Assembly: GCA_963973795.1 (NCBI GenBank)
Contig: CAXBAF010000004.1
Span: 1-64,000 of the forward strand
Length of the DNA: 64,000 bases
Direction of reading: 5' to 3'
Source: UBA1926 sp002337215
GTDB lineage: Bacteria; Planctomycetota; Phycisphaerae; Phycisphaerales; UBA1924
The position numbers were made by a program, and so were the translations under genes. Position 1 is the first letter of the stretch; every line of letters begins with the position of its first letter. The notes beneath the pieces were generated by a model, which saw nothing but the letters and a program-made list of their open reading frames with translations, had not been told where the DNA came from and ran no database searches. Shown in pieces: positions 59,767 through 64,000 of this stretch.

Positions 59767-60441
59767 TCAGCCCGACACAAAGGGGTTCGTGCGACGCTCG
59801 TCGCCCACGGTGGTTGCGGGGCCGTGCCCGGGGAGGAGCACGGTCTCGTCGGGGAGGGCGTAGAGCTTGGTGCGGATCGAATTCTCGAGATCCGCGAAGC
59901 TGCACCCCGGGAAATCCGTTCGGCCTATCGAGCCCTTGAACACCGCGTCGCCACAGATGCAGACGTTCGCCGCTTTGTTGTAGAGCGAGACGCTCCCCGG
60001 TGAATGGCCCGGGGTGTGGAGCACGCGCCAGGTCTCGCCGCACAGTTCGAGTTCATCGCCGTCCTCGAGCAGGCGGTCGGCGGGGGGCGCGGTGACCGCT
60101 GTCGGCGAGAACCCCGAGAGATTCAGGTTCGCGTCGGTGAGCCATTCCTTCTCGGCGGTGTGGATCAGAATGGGTGCTTCGGGGAACCGGCGTTTCGCCT
60201 CGGCGAGCCCGGCGATGTGATCGACGTGGGCGTGCGTGAGCACGAGCGCCTCGGGCGTCAGCCCCGACGCCGTGACGAAACCGAGGAGTGTCCCGATATC
60301 GAAGCTGAAGTCGGCGATCCAGCAGCGACCCCCGTCGTCGTCGCCGCTCGGGCGGACAACGTAGCAGTTGGTCTGATAAGGACCAAGGCAGAACGCCTCG
60401 ATCTGCGGGGAAACGCGTCTTGAATGTGCGGGTTCTGTCAT
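59767..60441 (-). CDS. MBL-fold metallo-hydrolase (glyoxalase II-like)
   Basis: A 224-residue metallo-beta-lactamase fold protein. The zinc motif HxHxDH is LTHAHVDHIAGL, with further ligands in VLHTPGHSPGSVSLY (His) and ICGDAVFKGSIGRTDF (Asp) and a last His in VLLPGHGPATTVGDER. The spacing resembles hydroxyacylglutathione hydrolase (GloB) and related thioesterases; PFSFDIGTLL shows the usual domain head. Cytoplasmic. TACACT lies nine bases before ATG 60441. It is probably the first gene of an operon with the heptosyltransferase-like gene. Confidence 0.9.
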   Translation of the reverse strand: MTEPAHSRRVSPQIEAFCLGPYQTNCYVVRPSGDDDGGRCWIADFSFDIGTLLGFVTASGLTPEALVLTHAHVDHIAGLAEAKRRFPEAPILIHTAEKEWLTDANLNLSGFSPTAVTAPPADRLLEDGDELELCGETWRVLHTPGHSPGSVSLYNKAANVCICGDAVFKGSIGRTDFPGCSFADLENSIRTKLYALPDETVLLPGHGPATTVGDERRTNPFVSG

Positions 60442-60460
60442 AGCGGATTCAGTGTAGAAT
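60433..60460 (+). promoter_or_regulatory. Possible promoter of the cupin gene, overlapping the MBL promoter
   Basis: TTCTGT (60433-60438), 16-bp spacer, TAGAAT (60455-60460). Its -10 box overlaps the minus-strand TACACT (60456-60451) of the MBL gene, so the two divergent units may compete. A leader hairpin GGCAGC/GCTGCC (60467-60484) sits at the predicted transcript start. Confidence 0.35.
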
Positions 60461-60586
60461 GATGATGGCAGCAGCGAGGCTGCCGCCGGTCCGAGGCCAC
60501 GATTCAGTCGGCCGGCGTCAAAGAAGACCGGTCACGAGACCCGTCAGAAGAGACCGGCAGGAAGAAGCCGCTTGGAGTAGACAGGG

Positions 60587-60955
60587 ATGCTGATCCGAAA
60601 CATCGACGACGTTGAGCGATCTCCGGTCGAAATGCCGGGCGTCAAAGACGCGTCGATGGCGGTGATGGTGGGGCGTGCCGACAAGGCACCCAACTTCGCG
60701 ATGCGGCAGTTCGAGGTCGCGCCCGGCGGGAATACGCCGAGGCACAGTCATGATTATGAGCACGAGGTCTTCGTGATCAGCGGGTCGGGGACGGTGTTCC
60801 TCGACGGTGCCGAGCAGAAGATTCGCGCGGGTGACGTCATCTATGTCCCCGCCGAAGAGGAGCACCAATTTCGCGTCCAGGGGGACGTGCCGCTCCGGTT
60901 TCTTTGTATGGTTCCGATGAGCCGGGACTGCGGCGAGCCCGTCCCCGGGAGTTGA
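60587..60955 (+). CDS. Small cupin-domain protein
   Basis: A 122-residue single cupin barrel. The metal-binding motif 1 is GNTPRHSHDYEHEVFVISG (two His and a Glu), motif 2 is GDVIYVPAEEEHQFRVQG (His). It binds a metal and a small ligand or may be an isomerase or regulator; the substrate is unknown. It is typical of stand-alone bacterial cupins. ATG 60587 is preceded by ACAGGG. A long leader of about 120 bases precedes it. It is the first of two plus-strand genes, with the coiled-coil membrane protein 28 bp downstream. Confidence 0.85.
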   Translation: MLIRNIDDVERSPVEMPGVKDASMAVMVGRADKAPNFAMRQFEVAPGGNTPRHSHDYEHEVFVISGSGTVFLDGAEQKIRAGDVIYVPAEEEHQFRVQGDVPLRFLCMVPMSRDCGEPVPGS

Positions 60956-60982
60956 TCCGCACGGGAAAGGATCGAGGAACAC

Positions 60983-61927
60983 ATGGCAACTGCATCGCAC
61001 CCATCCCGAGCTCCGATATGGACCGCGGTGATCTACGCGTCGGTCATCGTCATCGGTCTCGTGCTCGAGTTTCTCGGATTTGAGAAGCAGTCAGATCTCT
61101 TCCAGCTTTTCGGCGTCCTTGCGATTCTGGGCGTGGTCCTGCTCGCACCGGCCGTCTGGGCGCTGCGTAGCGGGGGCGCGGCGCGTGATGCTCGAACGGA
61201 CCGTCTCGTTGCCGCGATGGAGCGACTCGCCGAGGAACAGGCGCTCTCCGACGACGCGCGGCGTGTGCTCAACCGCCGTCGTGAGCGGGACATCCTGTGC
61301 CGAGCGATCGAGGAAGATATCACGCGCGAGGACTGGGACGCGGCCGCGGTGCTGGTCAAGGAACTCGCCGAGCGGTTCGGTTACCGCCAGGAGGCGGAAG
61401 AGTTCCGTCAGCGGATCGATCAGTCGAGGGCACGGACCACGGAACTCAAAGTGAGCGACGCTGTGCGGAAACTCGACGCGTTGATCGTTCGCAAGCAGTG
61501 GGACGAGGCCGGCTCCGAGGCGGCGCGGATCACGAGGGTCTACGCCGAATCGCCCCGTGTCGAGGGGTTGCGGCACCGTGTCGAGCGGGCCCGTGGGCAG
61601 TTCAAGGCCGACCTCGAGCGCCGATTCTTGCACGCCGCGAAGGACGGCCGGGCGGAGGAAGCTCACCAACTGCTCAAGGAACTCGACGGGTACCTCACGG
61701 AAGAAGAAGCGCTCCCGTACCAGGAGGTCGCTCGCGGCGTGATCGGCAAGGCCCGGGAGAACTTCGGGGTGCAGTTCAAGCTCGCCGTGCAGGACAAGGA
61801 CTGGTCCCGAGCCGCCGAGGTCGGGGAGAACATCATCCGTGACTTCCCGAATACCCGGATGGCAGAGGAGATCCGCGGCGTCATCGACAGCGTACGCGAG
61901 CGCGCGGCGACGCAGGCGAGAGCCTGA
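60983..61927 (+). CDS. Coiled-coil/TPR-like membrane protein, unknown
   Basis: A 314-residue protein. Two transmembrane helices (VIYASVIVIGLVLEFLGF, LFGVLAILGVVLLAPAVWAL) near the N-terminus, then a long soluble helical region with repeated patterns EDWDAAAVLVKELAERFGY, KQWDEAGSEAARITRVY, GRAEEAHQLLKELDGYL, DKDWSRAAEVGENIIRDF, spaced as TPR-like helical pairs. It may be a membrane-anchored scaffold. AGGA lies before ATG 60983. No functional assignment is possible. Co-transcription with the cupin gene is likely. Confidence 0.72.
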   Translation: MATASHPSRAPIWTAVIYASVIVIGLVLEFLGFEKQSDLFQLFGVLAILGVVLLAPAVWALRSGGAARDARTDRLVAAMERLAEEQALSDDARRVLNRRRERDILCRAIEEDITREDWDAAAVLVKELAERFGYRQEAEEFRQRIDQSRARTTELKVSDAVRKLDALIVRKQWDEAGSEAARITRVYAESPRVEGLRHRVERARGQFKADLERRFLHAAKDGRAEEAHQLLKELDGYLTEEEALPYQEVARGVIGKARENFGVQFKLAVQDKDWSRAAEVGENIIRDFPNTRMAEEIRGVIDSVRERAATQARA

Positions 61928-61957
61928 TTTCCGATCGGATTGATCGGTCAATGCGGT

Positions 61958-62581
61958 TTACGCGTCCGGGCTTGTCGATGCCGCGTTCACACCATCGCTG
62001 GCGGGCGCCCGCCAGCACAGAACCAGCAGCATCCCGATCCCGATGATGAGCCAGAGGTCCGCGATGTTGGACACGTACGGCCAGAGTTCACCGGAGCCGT
62101 TCGGCCACGTGATCCCGAACGGCATCTTCACGCCCGGGAGCGGGTGCAGAAAATCACGAACGCATGCGAAGCGGAGACGGTCGTAGAGGTTCCCGACCCC
62201 CCCGGCGAGCAGCAGGCCGATCGCAAAGTGGGCGAGTCGATCCCGGGGCCGGGTCCAGGCCGCGAAGACGTACATCGCGAAGATCACCGCGAACGCTGTG
62301 AAGGTCACGAACAGCCAGCGTTGGCCGGCTCCAATACCGAAAACAGCGCCCGGGTTGAGCACGAGGGTGAGGTCGAGCACGCTCGGTACGACCGTGAGCG
62401 GTTGATGATCGGGAAGCAGCGATGAGAGCCGATCGGCCTCGAGAACCTGCTGGCGGGTAAACCGTGCGGGTGTCCCGCCGATCCGCTCGAACGCGACCGA
62501 CTTGCTGATCAGATCGCTCGCGAGCCCGAGTACGAGCGTCACGAGCAGCACGGCCCAAGCGCTCGGCGAGCGGAGTGTCAT
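61958..62581 (-). CDS. lspA: Lipoprotein signal peptidase (signal peptidase II)
   Basis: A 207-residue protein with four transmembrane helices: AWAVLLVTLVLGLASDLISK, WLFVTFTAFAVIFAMYVFA, FAIGLLLAGGVGNLYDRLRF and VSNIADLWLIIGIGMLLVLC. The catalytic Asp residues are in GGVGNLYDR and SNIADLW, and NPGAVFGI is the family motif. A longer than usual first periplasmic loop (about 40 residues) is notable. It cleaves signal peptides of lipoproteins, several of which are predicted here. ATG 62581 is chosen; GTG 62659 would overlap the upstream gene and add 26 residues. No Shine-Dalgarno site is obvious for either. Confidence 0.9.
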   Translation of the reverse strand: MTLRSPSAWAVLLVTLVLGLASDLISKSVAFERIGGTPARFTRQQVLEADRLSSLLPDHQPLTVVPSVLDLTLVLNPGAVFGIGAGQRWLFVTFTAFAVIFAMYVFAAWTRPRDRLAHFAIGLLLAGGVGNLYDRLRFACVRDFLHPLPGVKMPFGITWPNGSGELWPYVSNIADLWLIIGIGMLLVLCWRAPASDGVNAASTSPDA

Positions 62582-62648
62582 TTGTCGCTGAGGGTCGCGA
62601 TCGGTCGTTGCCGAGGTTTCGGGTTGTTCGTGACCAGCGGCCGGGGTG

Positions 62649-63758
62649 TCAGAAACCACCGCGCCGTTCCAGTTCGCGTGCGGCCTCGATGGAGTACCGC
62701 GCCCACGGGAGTTCCTGCAGCCGGGTCTTGCGGATGGGCTTGCCGGTCCGCTCACAGACGCCGTAGGTCCTGCTATCGACCCTTGCCAGGGCGTCGTCGA
62801 TCTCCTTGATCAGCCGGCGGTCCGCCGCGGCAAGGTCCAGCGACAGCGATTGCTCGTAGCTGTCCGACCCTTGATCCGCGAGGTGCTGAGGCAGGTGGCT
62901 CAGATCACCCGAACTGGATCGGAGGGCGTCGGCTTCCATCTGTTCGATGTCGCCGAAGACTTCCGCACGCTTGATCAGCAGGAGGTTCTTGAACTTCGTC
63001 AGTTCGCGCTTGTTGAAGGGTGACTTCTTGGGTTTGCTCGGATCCGCGGCCTCGGTCTTCGCCGGCGATTCTGCCTGCGGCCCCGACGGGATCAGAGGTT
63101 TGCGGACGACTCCGGGGCCGAGCAAGCTGCCGCCGGGCGTGATGAACGGCTTCCGGGGCGCTTTCGTGCGTGACCGTTTCTTGCGGTCCGAAACGATCGT
63201 GATGCCCTTGCGGCCCGATTTCTTCGCGTCTTTCGCGGTGGGCTTCGAGGACGAATCGGTGCTTTGAGTTTGCTTCGGAGCGGGCTTCTTCTTCGACGAG
63301 GAGGATGAGGACTTTGTCGTCGTCTTCTTCGCCGATGCCGTCGAACCCGCGGGCTTCTTTGCAGGCGCCTTCTTCGTCACGGCCTTCTTGACGGACTGCT
63401 TCTTCGCAGCAATCTTTTTGGCCGTTCGCTTCTTGGCAGCAGGCTTCTTTTTCACGCCACCGGTTGCCCGGGGTGCCTTCTTCGCGATCGGCTTCTTCGC
63501 GGTAGTCTTCGAAGCCGTCTTCTTGGAAGCCGTCTTCTTGGAAGCGGTCTTTTTCGAAGCGGTCTTCTTCGCTGCAGTCTTCTTCACCGGAGCCTTCTTC
63601 GACGACGCCTTCTTCGCGGGAGTTTTCTTCGCGGCGGTCTTCTTCGTCGGAGACTTCTTGGTTGGTTTCTTCGCGGTCTTCGACCGGGCAGGCGACGACG
63701 CAGATTTCGCCGCAGCCGACTTCTTGGTCGTCTTCTTCTTGCGGCTCGGCTTTGCCAA
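62649..63758 (-). CDS. Histone H1-like Lys/Ala-rich protein fused to a DksA/TraR-like domain
   Basis: A 369-residue protein. The first 190 residues are an extremely basic, low-complexity tail of KKTASKKTASKKTA-like repeats (Lys, Ala, Ser, Thr), like eukaryotic H1 tails and known bacterial H1-like proteins. The C-terminal 110 residues carry a DksA/TraR-type coiled coil (RELTKFKNLLLIKRAEVFGD ... LIKEIDDALARVDSRTYGVC) and a zinc-finger-like segment ERTGKPIRKTRLQELPWARY in which only one of four cysteines remains. The start is TTG 63758 after GGGGGG. A strong promoter precedes it. The likely role is DNA compaction plus RNA-polymerase contact; this is inference. Confidence 0.8.
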   Translation of the reverse strand: MAKPSRKKKTTKKSAAAKSASSPARSKTAKKPTKKSPTKKTAAKKTPAKKASSKKAPVKKTAAKKTASKKTASKKTASKKTASKTTAKKPIAKKAPRATGGVKKKPAAKKRTAKKIAAKKQSVKKAVTKKAPAKKPAGSTASAKKTTTKSSSSSSKKKPAPKQTQSTDSSSKPTAKDAKKSGRKGITIVSDRKKRSRTKAPRKPFITPGGSLLGPGVVRKPLIPSGPQAESPAKTEAADPSKPKKSPFNKRELTKFKNLLLIKRAEVFGDIEQMEADALRSSSGDLSHLPQHLADQGSDSYEQSLSLDLAAADRRLIKEIDDALARVDSRTYGVCERTGKPIRKTRLQELPWARYSIEAARELERRGGF

Positions 63759-63815
63759 GAGAACCCCCCAGATGAGGTGTAAAGTGGCCCCGTCGCGTGA
63801 CTTCGGGGGGCGACA

Positions 63816-63844
63816 AATCTATCCGTGGTTCCACTTGAAGTCAA
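63816..63844 (-). promoter_or_regulatory. Probable promoter of the H1-like/DksA-like gene
   Basis: On the minus strand TTGACT (63844-63839), 17-bp spacer, TAGATT (63821-63816), giving a leader of about 50 bases. Confidence 0.65.
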
Positions 63845-63925
63845 AGCACAGAGGTACCACAGCCGCTCCGGACGGCGTTTCTGCGCTGCAAATACACCTC
63901 CGCTGCCCTGAAGAGGGCTATCCAA

Positions 63926-64000
63926 TCACGATTGGGGGGGGACGGCGGTGGCCAAGGTCTCCTCGGCATCGTGCGAAACGACCTCTTCAACCTCGCCCAA
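63926..64000 (-). CDS. C-terminal end of an unknown protein (partial)
   Basis: The last 24 residues of a minus-strand gene: LGEVEEVVSHDAEETLATAV then PPQS and TGA at 63928-63926. The composition (Glu, Val, Ala) and codon use look genuinely coding, unlike the plus-strand alternative. The gene body lies outside the window, so no function can be assigned. Its transcript could run into the H1-like gene, although that gene has its own promoter. Confidence 0.6.
   Translation of the reverse strand: MGEVEEVVSHDAEETLATAVPPQS

Noticed and set aside
63230..63740. Assembly or frameshift artefact in the Lys/Ala repeat region
   Set aside because: The frame stays open across the whole repeat and joins a credible DksA-like domain, with promoter and start site in place.
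63948..64000. Plus-strand start GTG after GGGGGGG at the end of the window (MAKVSSASCETT...)
   Set aside because: The minus-strand frame over the same bases reads as an ordinary acidic C-terminus, and the plus-strand translation is Ser/Thr low complexity; too short to decide firmly.
1..64000. tRNA, rRNA, CRISPR arrays, prophage or transposons
   Set aside because: No cloverleaf-like or rRNA sequence, no regular repeat-spacer pattern, and no integrase, transposase or phage structural protein was seen by eye; a tRNA scan was not possible.

Overview
The window is a high-GC, gene-dense chromosomal segment of a planctomycete, most likely of class Phycisphaerae. The clues are exported proteins ending in paired dockerin-like repeats of the kind ending ...FVTAFQ-GC, five pseudopilin-like proteins with an [10 protein letters not shown] head, an ECF-type sigma factor next to a transmembrane Ser/Thr kinase, and in-frame planctomycete repeat sequences (GTGVPPV / GTGFQPA) inside a gene. 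No rRNA, tRNA, CRISPR array, insertion sequence, phage or plasmid gene was seen; this looks like ordinary core and lineage-specific chromosome. All taxonomy here is inference from the sequence alone.

Layout. 0-6.3 kb: tail of a dockerin-type exported protein and its terminator, an 850-bp gene-poor stretch, then sigma factor + kinase, a degenerate metallophosphatase with a LamG domain, and a DUF2959-type lipoprotein. 6.3-13.3 kb: comM on the minus strand, an RND efflux pump pair, a small transaldolase/fructose-6-phosphate aldolase and a small unknown protein. 13.4-22.2 kb: two tandem pseudopilin cassettes (each with its own promoter and terminator), a sugar transferase and DnaJ-like protein, a CpcT-FKBP fusion, RidA, and a third pseudopilin with a long structured leader. 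22.3-28.4 kb: peroxiredoxin, YggS, an amidase lipoprotein, asparagine synthetase with inserted repeats, and a membrane acyltransferase. 28.5-36 kb: mostly minus-strand genes: an aldehyde dehydrogenase, three zinc-ribbon membrane proteins, a methyltransferase, an ABC transporter pair and an esterase. 36-45.4 kb: an exported unknown, release factor 1, an exported phosphodiesterase-fold protein, a dockerin protein, pseudopilin 4, a hydrolase, an acetyltransferase and RNase Y. 45.8-54.9 kb: putative lipoprotein, PilZ protein, transglutaminase/DUF58 pair, ScpB, queuosine-precursor transporter, SurA-like lipoprotein, GYF/zinc-ribbon protein. 55-64 kb: pseudopilin 5, serine biosynthesis (serA-like and serC), heptosyltransferase-like protein, MBL hydrolase, cupin, coiled-coil membrane protein, lspA, and a histone-H1-like/DksA-like fusion.

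Regulatory grammar. Two promoter styles recur. Genes with leaders and Shine-Dalgarno sites are preceded by TTG(A/G)NN - 16/17 bp - TANNNT. At least nine genes (comM, yggS, asnB, gabD-like, ABC ATPase, prfA, scpB, DUF58, GYF protein, plus the acyltransferase) have TANNNT only 5-7 bases before the start codon and no Shine-Dalgarno site, which predicts leaderless mRNAs. This is the strongest genome-wide signal in the window.

Other points of interest are the histone-tail/DksA fusion with lost zinc cysteines, the CpcT-FKBP fusion, in-frame palindromic repeats in asnB together with a Glu-to-Cys change in its glutamine-binding loop, three pseudopilins sharing a WTRGG...GGxEID C-terminus, and an orphan minus-strand terminator in the 386-1243 gap that may mark an unannotated small RNA.
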